From Dipteris shenzhenensis (taxonomy: Eukaryota; Polypodiophyta; Polypodiopsida; Gleicheniales), in the NCBI GenBank assembly GCA_047967505.1, contig CM106538.1: a DNA stretch of 64,000 nucleotides. One strand, given 5' to 3'. Within the stretch, counting starts at the first letter, position 1. Each line of letters starts with the position of its first letter. Under the pieces are notes generated by a model. The model worked only from the letters and a program-made list of their open reading frames with translations, was not told the origin of the DNA and searched no databases. Positions 31,128 through 43,252 of this stretch are shown one piece after another. A program made the position numbers and the translations under genes.

Positions 31128-33783
31128 ATAGCCCTTCATCTTTTAGTTGTATTTCAACCTATTAGAAGTATAATAAATGAGAAGTATACCATTTAGAAGT
31201 ATACTAAATGAGAAATACTCTCTTCAAAGCGTGGAAATTGCAACCGAATCCTACATTCTTCATACTCACAAATAAAAAGCACAAGAAGTGGCTCCCTTTA
31301 ACCTCAATTCATGTTTTAACATTCATCAAATAGTTAACAGGGTCAGGTATTGCTCACTTCTTTGTTACATTGGTTTCAAAGCTTCAATATTTTTTCGAAG
31401 ATTGTGAGATTAGAGTTAGGGAGGGTTGAATGAGACAAGCAAGAAATGATTTACAATTTTTCTAGAACGCAATGAGACACTTGCCCCTCCAACTTGAATG
31501 AATAAGTGACAATGGGATGATGCAATCCTTGCTGTGTATGTAGGCATAACCGTCACAAACCCCATCACTTATGTATAACAAATGTCTCAAGAGAGAGATT
31601 ATTCAAGGACCACATGAGACTATGCCACCCGAGGCTATCCAAGAATTTAAAAAATAAGGTGATTATGCTACTTAGGAGCTTGGAAGCCAAATAATAATAC
31701 AATCATGAGTCTCATGAGGAACAAGAATAATGTCATTAAGTCTTCTTCTCTCACAAAACTTAATTTGTCTATGTCATGGCAATAAGATGGATCCTCTAAT
31801 TCTACTAACATGTCTTAAAGTTACTTTTTCATGGTCCCTATTATGGACAATGAGGATTGTACATAGAGCTAGTTAGTTAGCTATGTGAAAGTTCTTGAAA
31901 GGTAGAACAAGACTTTCTTTCATCCACCTTAATACTAGCTATTCAATGATATGTTTGTAGTTTTAGGATGAAGGATTATGACGCTCTCTATTACTACGAG
32001 CTCGCATGGAAGTTTGAGCTCATGATCAAGTGGCAATAAGGATGCCCATAGCAAGGAATACCAAGACTCCACAATTCTTGGAGACAAAACTCTTGTGTAG
32101 CCTCTAACAGTGACTCATGTATAGCCTCCAATAGTGACTCATGTGTCATGGGGATCTTGGAAGAATGCCAATGAAGTCCTTGACTCCAACCTACTCCTTA
32201 TGAGAGCAATGCAAGCACAAACGGTTCACAAGTGATGGCTCTCAAAGTTGTTGCAATTATGAATCACTATGAAGAGAAGGGAGAGGAGAAGGGAGAGACA
32301 ATGAGGGGGGAGAAGGAGAAGGGGGATACAAGGAGAATGAAGGAAATAAGACACAACCCAAGAAGAGCATAAGTTGCTTGACTATCAACATCTCTCAATG
32401 AAGGCAGAGTCAACCAAAGTAAGAGAAATCTTTAAATAACTAATAGAGACAAGGCATTTGGAATTCCAAGTGCAAGTACAAGGCAAATCCATTGCTATTG
32501 GATTAAGGTAGATCATTAGTTGTTGGTATTGCAACTACAATGAAAGGCAAGCATTTATATCACCCAACCTGCACCTATACAAAGGGTAGAAATGTAAATG
32601 GTGTAGAGATGAAGACGCTCTGATGTACCTAGCAACATGCATGCAAAGGACTAACTAGAGCACTTGATGATACTTCCAACGCAGTTGATGTTGTAGGGGG
32701 CCAACTAAAAATAGGCAAGCCGTTTCTTCTTGTTTATGATGAGAATAGTCCATGAAGCATAAGAGAAGCCATCCAATGAAGGAGAAGAATCATATATGTA
32801 GATTGCTTGGGGTTTTTTTCCACATCTATAGAGTAGGATCAGTAGACCAATATACAACTAACTCACTCATGACCAACTTGGAGCTTACTTGGGTCTTTTT
32901 TCAACATTGGTAGAGTAGGATCTTCCAATTTGATCGTGTTTGCCGTAGTATTGAAAAGCATATGAAGCCAAAAGTCACGATTGTGAGAGTTGTATTGTCG
33001 CCACATCCAAGATGATTTAAGTTCTTTTATAAAGATCTAAATTCCAATCAATTAACGTTCTACATTCTATATATTTGGCAAACTAAATTTGCATCATTCC
33101 CATGGATGGGTTGAAATATCCCTTTGCGTTTTGGACATCTTGATTTTGAGCTTTGGTTGCTCTCTTGCAAAGGTGCTTTAGACTCATTTTTTATTGTGAG
33201 TTGCAATTTATGGAGATTGGTTCATAGAGAGGAGGATATGATGGTTTTTCCCAAAGTGTCATCCCCATATTCTCTCATTATTGATGTCCTAGAGTTAAGA
33301 TCTATCGTCATACTTTATGCATTAGATACACAATTTTTTTTTCTTAGCTAATTCTACACCACTTTAGCCATCTTTAACCTTGGTCTTCCCAAGATTTCCA
33401 AGAACATAAGCTAATTTTAATTTTATCAAAGAAATAAAACAAAAGAAATAATAGGTGATTTGTGTGTGTGTGTGTGGATTAGATAAGAAGCCCAAAAGAA
33501 GGTCCAAGAATATATGCATAACAAAAAACATGATAAGATATTCCACGGGTAAAATCTTTTACAATACTTCAACCAACAATGCTCATCCCTCCAATAAGAA
33601 CAAGTTAGAACATGAAATTACCATTACTCTAGTTTCGAATACATGCTTCATAGCATAGCTAGACTTGTTATTGATGTCCAAAGCAATGTGCTAAGTATTA
33701 TTATCCAAGGAGACACACCATGGGTTAGAAGTATTAAGCCCATATACACTAAAAATAGATTATGTATACTACCAACAAAAAAT

Positions 33784-33893
33784 TGTCCATTTGTAATGGC
33801 ATTCCAGTAGATGTGCATAAGTATTTAAGAGCAGGCAATCTCTCTCAAATACTTATGCTCATCTAATGGAATGCCATTAGAAAAAGACAATCC
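33784..33893. repeat. Near-perfect foldback (hairpin) of about 110 nt
   Basis: The left arm 33794-33832 pairs with 33841-33879, with three mismatches in 39 positions and an 8-nt loop (33833-33840). Pairing continues weakly outward through ATTGTC and GACAAT at the ends. The size and arm match suit a miRNA precursor or a small MITE relic. No target-site duplication is evident, and I do not recognise a known miRNA. Confidence 0.6.
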
Positions 33894-34122
33894 ATACTTA
33901 GTAAGAAGCATACATCAATGTTAAAGAAGACCCATTTTTTAGGTTAATCTTATGATGAAGCATTACCAAAATAAGGCACTTTTTAGGGAAGTAAAGATAA
34001 ATCACTAATTAGTGAGCCAAAACACAATGAGGATTCCTTTGAAACCTTGTGATGTGCAAAGTGTATCATGAAGCAATGAATAGAACTTTGTGGAGCTAGC
34101 AAGAGTACATCAAGGACCACAA

Positions 34123-34149
34123 AGAGAGAGAGAGAGAGAGAGAGAGAGG
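34123..34149. repeat. AG microsatellite
   Basis: About 13 AG units without interruption. Confidence 0.95.
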
Positions 34150-34554
34150 ATTACGTAAAACATAAAAGAAATTGCACAACTATACAACTACATTTTAAAA
34201 ACCAGCTGAAAGCACCAAATCCAAGATTGGTACAAACAATATCACTAGTTGCATCTACTTTTCCTTGTAAGCTTTGTAGAGTAAACTAGCATTTTTTTCC
34301 AATTGATTTGGACACTAGCACATGATAGAAAAAGTCCTACATAAAGAGCACGTTGCCATTGGAATCCATTTAGCCCTTCTTAACTTTAGAGTCTGATTTA
34401 TTGTTTTAAGTGATGTGATTGGATGGACAATGGCAAATCCGTAGAGCCAGGATTGTGTCTTGGAGCTAGATGGGCCCAAGAGGATGGTAAAAGAATGAGA
34501 AGGGAGAGTAGTATAAAGAGATTAGGGTTGGCCCTCCCTTCAAAAGGTGACTTG

Positions 34555-34562
34555 TATAAAAG
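34555..34562 (+). promoter_or_regulatory. Gypsy-3 LTR TATA box
   Basis: TATAAAAG lies about 390 bp before the LTR end and is followed by CT-rich sequence at 34680-34780. Confidence 0.5.
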
Positions 34563-34951
34563 ACCAAATGGTTGACTTTGGTCCTTATTGTTGTTTGCAC
34601 AAGTTTGAATACAAGCTCCCTCTTCTCTTCCAAGAGAGTGTTTTGGGTGTTCCCTTGTTTCCATTGTAGTGCCCTTGTGTTTGCCACTACATCCCCCTTC
34701 ACTCTCCTCTTCCCTTCTCCTTCTTCATCTCCTTCCCTTCTCCCTTCCCTTCTCCCCTCTCCCCCTTCCCTCTTTCTTGTGTGGAAACACATTAAACACA
34801 TTGCAACAATTTGGAGGCCTCTTGAGTGACACTTGTAGACGACTAATACTATGCATTGCTCTCACAAGGAGTAGCTTGGAGTGAAGGCTCCATCGGCAAC
34901 TCTTCAACATCCCCATGACACGTGAGTCACCCCCGAGACCCACAACATTTT

Positions 34952-34969
34952 TGGTGCTGCTATCGGGGA
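34952..34969 (+). promoter_or_regulatory. Gypsy-3 primer-binding site (diverged)
   Basis: TGGTGCTGCTATCGGGGA resembles the common plant gypsy site TGGCGCCGTTGCCGGGGA with several C-to-T type changes, and lies 5 bp after the LTR end. Confidence 0.65.
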
Positions 34970-35469
34970 ATGAAGGTATGCTTTTGCATTGCACTTGTCT
35001 TCCTTTATTATCTACCCATTGCACAAGTCTTCAAGCTTAACTTGGAGCTTGTTAGTGGAGTTGTAGGAGAAGAAAGAGGGAGGAAGTGAGAGGTTTGGAT
35101 GAAAAAGTAGGAAAACTGTTTTTTTTTGTTGGAAAGTCATTTTGGAGCATTTGAAGCTTGTTTTTTATGCTTTTTAGTGTTTTGAGTTGGAAGGAAGATA
35201 GTTTGTAAGATTTCTTAGGAGCGTATGAGGTCGAAACACACAAAAAACAACAAAAATTTATGAATCTTGCTGAATTTTGAAGTGGTTTTGTGTGGTAAAA
35301 CTCACCCCTCAAGAAATCTTGCATTTTGCCTTTCAAAAGTTGTTTTTCTTTCAAGTTTTTTTCATTGAGTAGGTAGATTAGGTAGTTTAGCCCTCCCCCA
35401 TCACAAAAGAACATGAACAGAAACTTCACAATCATCATGAATCATCAAAAACCAATCAGTGAAATTGTG

Positions 35470-36030
35470 TGTTCCTATCCCCACGGGTCGGTGCGATAGC
35501 CCTATCCTGCCGACCGACGCCATAATCATATCCCGCCGATCAAACTTGCATTGATCGGTGCCATAACCATATCTCATTGGTCAAACTTGTGTTGACCTAT
35601 CACCTTAGCAATATCCCGCCGACTTGCTATCATGCTAGTCGTTGCTTTAATTCTATCCCGCCGACTCGACAAATGCCAATACCTAACCCGTCACCCTAAT
35701 TAATTATTGTCAATCAGCTATCCCACTGGTCAAACTTGTGTTGACCCGGTGCCATAAGGCTATCCCGCCGGTCGTTGCCATAGCTCTATCCCATCGGCCG
35801 TTGCCTTAACTCTATCCTACCGACCGTTGCCATAACTCTATCCTGTCGACTTGCTATCTCGCCGGTCATTGCCATAGCTCTATCTCGTCGGCTGTTGCCT
35901 TAACTCTATCCTGCCGACTTACTATCCCACTGACCATTGCCATGACTTTATCCTGCCGACTTGCTATCCCGCCGGTTGTTGCTTTAGCTCTATCCCACCA
36001 ATCGTTTCCATAGCCCTATCCCCATGACTG
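35470..36030 (+). repeat. Degenerate minisatellite in the gypsy-3 leader
   Basis: Many imperfect units are built on CTATCCCGCCGAC followed by GTTGCCATAG-type words, with spacing of roughly 25-40 bp. GC content is higher than in the flanks. The array is non-coding. Confidence 0.75.
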
Positions 36031-36365
36031 TAGGGATAGCTCTGGGAACCCAAAAATTAAGAAAAAGCACATGAAAATTGGGCCACAAGGGGTTGCCTTC
36101 CCTTGACCCCATGTTGAGGCGGACTCTACCTAGAATTGAGGCCTCCCCTGTGGCAATGAACACATGATCTCGAGATCAAGAAGAGTCCTACAAGATCATC
36201 TTGAGCCTAAAGACAGTGTCTTAAATACCATCTTGTCGAACTCCATACATAGCTTGGCATCCTCAGGGTCAGTAAGCTCAAAAGTCAGTTCTCACTCATT
36301 ACAAGAACCACCACCAAGTGAATTATCAAGGCTTGAAAGAGTCCATGAGTTAAGATAGAGACATG

Positions 36366-38660
36366 GGTGAACCCTCCAATGTTAGAGCCTCAGTAGCTAT
36401 GGACTCCATCCCAACTGACCTCCACTCTCCTACCCCATCTACAGCACCAGCTACATTAAGGGAAACCTTTTCCAATATCATGGGAAGGTTTGGATTGACA
36501 GACCCAATAGAGTGGCTAAACCCATTTGCTGGGCAGACTAGGGCAATGTCAGAGGCTCAAATGCTAGCCCAACCACTGATCTCAGAAGCCATACTCAGGG
36601 AGCCAAGTCCCACGATACCTAATGGCAATCAACCCCTATCATAGCAATTCTTTGATGATAGGCAATCCAATGGGGAGGAATTTGGACCCACATTCTCACC
36701 AGGGGCCCAAAATCTAAAGCAAAGGGGGTAGAGGAGTAACCCTGAAGGTCAACAGTTAAGACCCTCCACCTCATAATCCCCCATGATGCCTCCTTGGCAG
36801 CAAAAGCATAGGAGATATTCCCTACCCAACAAGTGCCCCTTATAGGCCTATGCATGCAGGGAACATACCACTCCCTAGAGGACCTCTCGTCTAACCTATT
36901 AGGCCCAACCCAACCCAAGTCACAATGCCAATGCCTAATGGGCCTGGATCCTCCCATCCCAACCTCATGACATCAAATCCGTGGAACTCTTCATCAAGAC
37001 CACCAATGTATGGGACATTGCCCACCATACCACAACCTCCTCCTGTATTACAAACGGTCCTTACAAACGAAGCTATGAGAATTCTAGTGCAAGCACTAGG
37101 AAGGGGGGCCGCCACTCCACTAATGTTTCCAAGATGGGATACCAACCCCTCAAGGAGAAAGCCTATCACAATCTCCAAGCTAATCACCAAGTTTGTAGGA
37201 GGAGGAGACCCAGTCTCCCATGTTGAGAGGTTTGAATAAATCTGTGAGACTTTGGTGATATTGGGGATCTAGACAAGGTCAATGCTTTTAGCTTGAGTCT
37301 TGATGGCAAGGCTGGACAATGGTTTAGAGCCTTAAACCCTGAGGATAAACTAAATTGGGACACATTGCATAAATCGTTCATTCTAGGGTTTGCCCCTAGT
37401 GGTCCCAAATGGAGCCCACTTAACCAGCTTTATGAGGTGAAGCAGAAGGACATTGAATCCTTAAGAGACTGTATCACTAGAATTAAACATTTGAACTCGT
37501 GATGTGAACCCCATGAGAGGATGAGTGATGTGAAACTTCTGCCACGCTTGCTCATAGGGCTATGGGATGCTAAGCTGTTGCTATGAATCCCACATCATTT
37601 GAGCTATGCAGCAAGATAGCGATATGCTTAGGGGATAACATGAGGGAGAATCCCCAATAGGATAAATCGTTAGTTTCCTTTGATATGTCCTAAATAGCAC
37701 AGGCTTCAACCTCAAAAGCAACTAGTGATGCAAGCATTATGCCCAAGGTGCTCAATAGGGAAGAGTTGGCCACAGATCTATTAAACAAGTTGAGCCAACA
37801 ATGGAATATAGAAGCACCAAAAGATGCTCCTAGCAACCCCCATCTCTTTCCACAAAGAGATAACATATGGTGCCGGGTATGCACGGGAAATCATCCCAAT
37901 GCCCTCGTCTTAGAGCCAAGCCAACACTCTATTGTGCCCATTGTGCTCATTGGGGAAATCATGACACATCCCAATGTCATCATCCTAGGGTGATTCCTCA
38001 ACCCATGTATCAACAAGGGCCGCATCTACCATTGCCTGCACCACCCGATCCATCCAATCAGGCACAATTGGCAATACAAGGAGCCACATCAGCCAATCAA
38101 GGGCAATTTAGGGCTCAAAACAATCCATTACCCCCGCCAATACTGGGACGTCAACCACCACCTCCACGAATTACTCTTCTGAATCAAGTATTGGTTGAAG
38201 AGCTACCTAGTGATTGGGGAGTCCCTAGACCTACCTTCAGTGGAAACAAATATCCCCAAAATGGTCACAATGCAAATTGGTCTAGCATTATAAGTCACTA
38301 CATTATACAAGGTGACCAACACATCCTGGTCTACCAAACAACACCGATTTCTCATAAAATGGGAGATAGGAACAACTTGACCAAGGCACAACCCATTCAA
38401 TGACATATGTGTCAAGGGCCACACCCTGCCAATGAGTGTCCATATAAGGGGAAATCTAAGTAGCCAATCACATGTGCACCAGCGTCAAATACACCACCAC
38501 CATTATGCACTAGGTGTGGTGTGGACCATCTTTTTAAGGATTGCTCGATGAGAAGGCCATCTAAGACCACAAGCCTTAACTTCTTAAGCATTGAGAGAGG
38601 CCAAGTGTCATAAGTATCCTTGAATGTAATCATGAGGTTGCAAGCTAAAGCCCTCAATAT
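36366..38660 (+). pseudogene. Gypsy-3 gag relic with several zinc knuckles
   Basis: The plus-strand frames read, in order: MGEPSNVRAS; FVGGGDPVSHVERFE (to 37239); MSLDGKAGQWFRALNPEDKL with FILGFAPSG (37293-37502); then a Pro/Gln-rich part (37867-38403). Three possible knuckles are seen: CAHCAHWGNHDTSQC (X5 instead of X4 before His), a damaged CQGPHPANEC, and CTRCGVDHLFKDC. Stops and frameshifts separate all parts, so the gene is dead. Multiple knuckles in one gag are less common. Confidence 0.7.
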
Positions 38661-38895
38661 TTCCATATAATAAGCATTTACAATGGGTTAATAGGATCTA
38701 GTGAGGCCCTGTATAATATATGAGCCTAGCTCATGATACAAACAAGAAGATAATGTCACCATTCAAATCCATTTGACCTCTCAAAAACCTTTTGTTATGG
38801 TCTATTACAAGTTTTGCAAACTAAATCAATAATTTTCAAATAGATAATCATTTCAAGTGGAGTAGGCATGTCTAGTTGGGCCAAGTATTTGTAGT

Positions 38896-39524
38896 TGTAA
38901 GAAAATAATACAACGTCTGTCTCCCAGCCGTGCGCTCCTGTGAAAGAAGCTTCCATGGCATGCTGGAAATAGTAGAAGATGGAGGCTGAATGCTAAGGAA
39001 TCAGGGTTACTGTAGCCAGTGATGAAATGTGCTTCACGGGCTTGCTCTTATATAGCCACCAGTCATAGTCGGTTAGGCTCAATTGGGTGGCCGACCCAGT
39101 TCGCCCAAAACGGTCGATTGGGTCGGTCCAGAAATAGGCCACCGACCATACGATAGAACCAGTGGCGCAAAATAGAGCAACTAACCTATGGTCTCCATTC
39201 GGCCCATAGCCATCCGGGATCATCTGAGGCTCCAAACGGGCCCCACAACCCAAGAGTGGGCTACCTCGGAAAATGCTCCGTCTACCCTCAGTGCAGTCAG
39301 TCAAGGGATGCCTTCCCGCACTTGCATGTAGCCTAGTTGGCGGTGTGCCAACTCTATCTGAAGTTGTCCAGCCATCAGGCCACACATGGCCCCCATCTGG
39401 TGTCCAAACCAGGACCTACCGGATAACCGATCTACTCAAATGCCTTCTCCTCATATGGGGGGGCTTACAAGTAGAGTTAGCTGGTTCCCGCATAGTTACA
39501 CGAGTGGAGCATTGATATCTAACA
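38896..39524 (-). repeat. Copia-2 3' LTR
   Basis: On the minus strand it begins TGTTAGATATCAATGCTCC next to the purine tract GGACATTGAGGGGGG and ends TTTTCTTACA. It carries a TATATAAGAGCAA promoter-like motif near 39040. Copia-3 shares the terminal sequence. Confidence 0.88.
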
Positions 39525-39553
39525 CCCCCCTCAATGTCCACCCGCAAGTAAAC

Positions 39554-40118
39554 TTACTTTTTTGGCCCAATGCCAAGTCGATGAAGATGCCTCTCTAGCA
39601 AGTCTCTTCCAAGAGCCTTCGTGAAGATCTCCGCAGCATTCTCTATAGTTGGACAGTACACTAAGTCGACCTCTCCATCCATGATCAGCTCGCGTACAAA
39701 GTGATATTGAATCTCAATGTGTTTTGTGCGAGCGTGGAACACCGGGTTCTTTGCAATCGCCATGCAACTTTGATTGTTACATGATAATTTCGTAGGCTTG
39801 TTCTACACTGCACCCATGTCCCCCAAAATCCTCCTCAACCACACTGCTTCACAAGAAGCAAAGCATGCAGATTTGTTCTCGGCCTCGGTAGAAGAAAGAG
39901 CAACTGTGGGTTGCTTCTTGCTGACCCATGACACAACTCTAGATCCAAGTGAGAAACAGTACCCTGTCACTCATCTCCAGCTGTCCACGTCTCCTGCCCA
40001 ATCCGAGTCACAGAATCCGGTCAAGATGTTGCCCTTGGTATAGGTGATGCCTTGATGTATTTCAGCACCCGCATCCCTGCCCTCCAATGGTTCTCCTGGG
40101 GCTTATTGGAAAACCTAC
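39554..40118 (-). pseudogene. Copia-2 RNase H remnant
   Basis: The minus strand 39554-39763 reads AIAKNPVFHARTKHIEIQYHFVRE and AAEIFTKALG, the conserved end of copia RNase H. Upstream pieces (CDSDWAG-like and STEAE-like words) are scattered over frames to about 40100. No RT precedes it. Confidence 0.75.
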
Positions 40119-40574
40119 TTAGTACACCACAGAAAAGGCTTGCAGTGGAGTCATCCTGTTCACAGCCTTCATGTAGCTACGATTGAGGATGTAAACTGCA
40201 GTGTTACATGCTTCAGCCCAAAAAGTCTTTGGCAAATCTTTCCCTTTCATCATACTCCGGCCCATTTCGTAGATGATGCGCATCTTGTGTTCTGCTACTC
40301 CAATTTGCTGTGATGTATGTGGCGGGGGTTTCTGCCTCTTGATTCCGTGACTTTTGTAGTAACTTTTGAATTCAATCGATGTGAACTCTCCACCTCTATC
40401 TGATCTCAGCTTCTTCACCTTCCTCCCCGATTCTTTCTCGACCATTACATGCCATTTCTTGAACCTACTGAAAGCCTCGTCTTTCGTCTTCAAGAAGTAT
40501 ATCCATATCCTTCTACTGTAGTCGTCGATCAGCGTCATGAAGTAGAAGGAACCACCCAAAGCTTCCGTCTCCAT
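40119..40574 (-). pseudogene. Copia-2 integrase core
   Basis: Open for 151 codons: FMTLIDDYSRRIWIYF (first Asp), KLRSDRGGEF (second Asp) and GVAEHKMR (Glu), so the DDE triad is present. The frame ends shortly after NRMTPLQAF, where integrase normally continues; here the sequence jumps to RNase H, marking the RT deletion. Confidence 0.8.
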
Positions 40575-40886
40575 CTTTCCACAGAGGTCCGTGTGAACGA
40601 GCTCTGGAGGAGCCTTTGCTCTGTTGGCCTCTTTAGGAAAGGGCTGTCGATGCTACTTGCCCATCATGCAAGCTTCACATACATCGGGCAGATCTGAAAT
40701 TTCTGGTAGGTCTGCAATCATTCCACTTTTATGCATCTCCTTCAAAGAACTAAGGTTTAGATGACCAAACCTCTCATGCCACAGCTTAGTGTTCTTCACA
40801 TCCGCTCGAGCACTGAAAGCTGAGAGTTCGTAAATGTTGTTGCGCCGTGTACCTTTACCAACGACCTTTCCTTCAAGATCCAGGAT

Positions 40887-41489
40887 CTATGCACCATTCT
40901 TATCGAATTGAACTTTGAGGTTTTGATCCGTGATCGCAGAAATGGACAACAAGTTCCTCTTGATATCTGGCACATAAAGAACATCGGACAAGTGTTTTAC
41001 AACTCCATCTGACTTGAGAGCAATCGTACCTTTTCCTTTTGCTGGACATTTTGCATCAGTGCCGACTGCTACCATGATGTCATTCCCTACTGGCTGTAGA
41101 GAGGTATACCAATCCTTTCGATTGGTCATGTGGCGCGATGCACCACTGTCAATGATCCAAGGTTCATCCGCAGGTACATGAACTGCCTCCGTGCAAATCT
41201 CCTCAATTGCTACGAACAGCTCTATTGGTACTGCCTGCGCGCTGTTGCTAGACTCTTTCTTTACTCCATTCTTCTCATCTGCAATCTTCTTTCGGTACTC
41301 ATTCTGCTTGTGCCCTGCCTTGTTGCAATAGAAGCACTTGATCTTCTTCTTTCTCTTTTTATCATTAAGATGGGTTACCAGAGTCCTTACCCTTACCTTT
41401 CTTTGATCTGGTCCAAAATGCTGAATCTTCTCCAGTCCTCGTCTTTTGACGCATCTCCTCCTCCAGAAGCATCGCGCTGAAATCCTCAA
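40887..41489 (-). pseudogene. Copia-2 nucleocapsid and protease
   Basis: Open for 200 codons. The knuckle reads CFYCNKAGHKQNEY, with Tyr in place of the final Cys. The protease core IIDSGASRHM keeps its Asp, followed by DVLYVPDIKRNLLSI. A frameshift separates it from gag. Confidence 0.75.
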
Positions 41490-41571
41490 AGTTGAGGGGC
41501 GGATTTCTGTTCTACATATTCAATGCCGTAATAAGACCGTCGTACCTTGGTGGGAGAATCCGTATGCACCT

Positions 41572-42072
41572 TCATGCTGGATTCTCGCTGGTGATGGTGA
41601 TGCCAATCGCAGTCATCTGATCGCGCAGATTCTTCACCCTGGTGATGAACTTCTCTACCACTTCAGACTCAGATAATTTTTCGTTCGCGAGTTGAGTCTC
41701 CAGATTCTGAATCCACGTCTGATTCGTGGTCTCGTACTGATTTTTCAAGACCATCCATGCCTCCTCCAATGTGGTGACATGTTGAATTAACGCCATGACA
41801 GAATCACTAACACTGCAGACAATAGAACACCGTGCATCTGTATTTCTTCTTGTCCACGCGAGAATCTCATCCGCAGTTGGTACTATCTGTTGTCCTGCAT
41901 TGGCTGGATCCGGTCTCGGAACCGGCCTCACGTCCACCCCAATAGCAGTGTCCCAAAGCTCATATGCGCTTAGGATGGTCTTCATCTTGAACTTCCAGAG
42001 AGGATAGTTAGAGCCGTCCAACTTTCCACTTTCGCCGAACGGTGGGATTCGCAGTCTTGCAGGCTGGGCCAT
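41572..42072 (-). pseudogene. Copia-2 gag N-terminus
   Basis: The ATG at 42072 opens 166 codons: KLDGSNYPLWKFKMKTIL, VTTLEEAWMVLKNQYE, VVEKFITRVKNLRDQM. This is a typical copia capsid. It starts about 75 bp from the primer-binding site. Confidence 0.8.
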
Positions 42073-42146
42073 CTCTCACAATCTGCTCGCAAACAGAAAC
42101 ACACTACCAAATCTTCTTGCTCTATAGAGTCCAGGCTCTGATACCA

Positions 42147-42357
42147 TGTAAGAAAATAATACAACGTCTGTGCTCAACAGATAATAGGATCTCGTACACA
42201 AGAGAGAAAACAAGATAGTATGGAGAATCCAAAATTTGATTACTGTAGAACTGATACAATAGAAGGCGCTGCCTCCCAGCCGCGCGCTCCTGTGAAAGAA
42301 GCTTCGATGGCATGCTGGAAACAGTAGAAGACGGAGGCTGAATGCTAAGGAATCAGG
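42147..42357 (-). repeat. Copia-2 5' LTR, left part
   Basis: Begins TGTAAGAAAATAATACAACG and is interrupted after TCAGG by copia-4. It continues at 47945-48469. Confidence 0.88.
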
Positions 42358-42710
42358 TGTTGAGATATCGAGCTCCACTCGCGATATGCCAGGGTGACCG
42401 TTGTGCATTTATGTCACCGACTTGTTAGCTACAGATGCGGTTGGTACACCGCCCACAAATAATAGCTGGATGACAGCTATCCTTATCTACACTAGTTCGT
42501 GACTCAGTTAGTATGCCACCTTAGTTAGTTGAGTTTGGTTTGAGACCCACATATAGGGTTCTTCTATTTTCTTTGTACTTGAGTTCTTTTGGCTTTCACA
42601 ACTAAGAAGAGGAAAACTGTTTTCAGCCTCCACCTTTGTGTGTATTCCCCCATTGTGATTGTGAGAAAGCCTCAAGTGAGACTCCTTCCCTCTCTCCCAC
42701 TATCTTCACA
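42358..42710 (+). repeat. Copia-4 5' LTR
   Basis: TGTTGAGATATCGAG at the start, ACTATCTTCACA at the end. Confidence 0.93.
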
Positions 42711-42724
42711 TGGTATCAGAGCCT
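42711..42724 (+). promoter_or_regulatory. Copia-4 primer-binding site
   Basis: TGGTATCAGAGCCT abuts the LTR, complementary to initiator Met tRNA. Confidence 0.85.
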
Positions 42725-43252
42725 TGTTCGTGGTAAGGAGCTCAAGAAAGCAAACCAAGTTCGCAGTGTCCTGGTAAGAGGACCAGTGTTGCTTTCCTTT
42801 TTCGAGTTTGGGAGCAAATCTCTGCAGGTAGCACAGCGGAAGTGCAAGAGTGCACTGTCTCAGATTGAGACGCCCTTCGTGGTGTGGCGAGAGGGCATTA
42901 TATGCTGCGGGTGAGGGCAAAGTCCTCGGTGACTTTATTTTTCTAATTCGAGGTCATTTTGGGGCCCGTTTTGGAGGCGGAAGTTCTCCGCAGGCACTCA
43001 GAAAAAGGCCCTGTTTTTGCTATGCGACCACTGTTCTGCAAGTCGGTGAAAAGTTGCCGCAAAAATTGCATCGTATGCCTATGCGCAGAGACATTGGGAG
43101 TTGCAGATTCATGCTTGTTGCCTGTTGATGCAAAATCGTCACTAGGAAGTGACTGTGTGGTGAAATACCACTTTCGTCAGTTTTGCAGATCTGCCCGTGT
43201 GAGGCAAAAGCTGTGTTTTTTGCAGTGACAGAATATTTTGCAGTGTTCTGTA

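Larger units (their letters stand above)
31128..34400. other. Intergenic stretch without recognised genes
   Basis: AT-rich, with stops in all frames; frames over 60 codons (33124-33351, 33455-33658) show no known motif. It contains a long foldback at 33784-33893 and an AG microsatellite at 34123-34149. Confidence 0.5.
34404..38895 (+). mobile_element. Gypsy-3: LTR end, leader and decayed gag; pol not found
   Basis: The LTR ends CCCACAACA at 34947, followed by TGGTGCTGCTATCGGGGA (34952-34969), a diverged form of the common gypsy primer site. A TATA box TATAAAAG lies at 34555. After a repetitive leader comes a gag relic (36366-38660). Pol is absent, and copia-2 begins at 38896. The LTR start is not defined; 34404 is only a guess. 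Confidence 0.65.

Noticed and set aside
34466-34884. ORFs on both strands near the gypsy-3 LTR end
   Set aside because: CT-rich leader sequence gives Leu/Ser/Pro or Arg/Glu/Gly runs; shadow frames.
35470-36030. CRISPR-like look of the repeat array
   Set aside because: Units are degenerate and spacing irregular, with no unique spacers or cas genes; the host is a plant.
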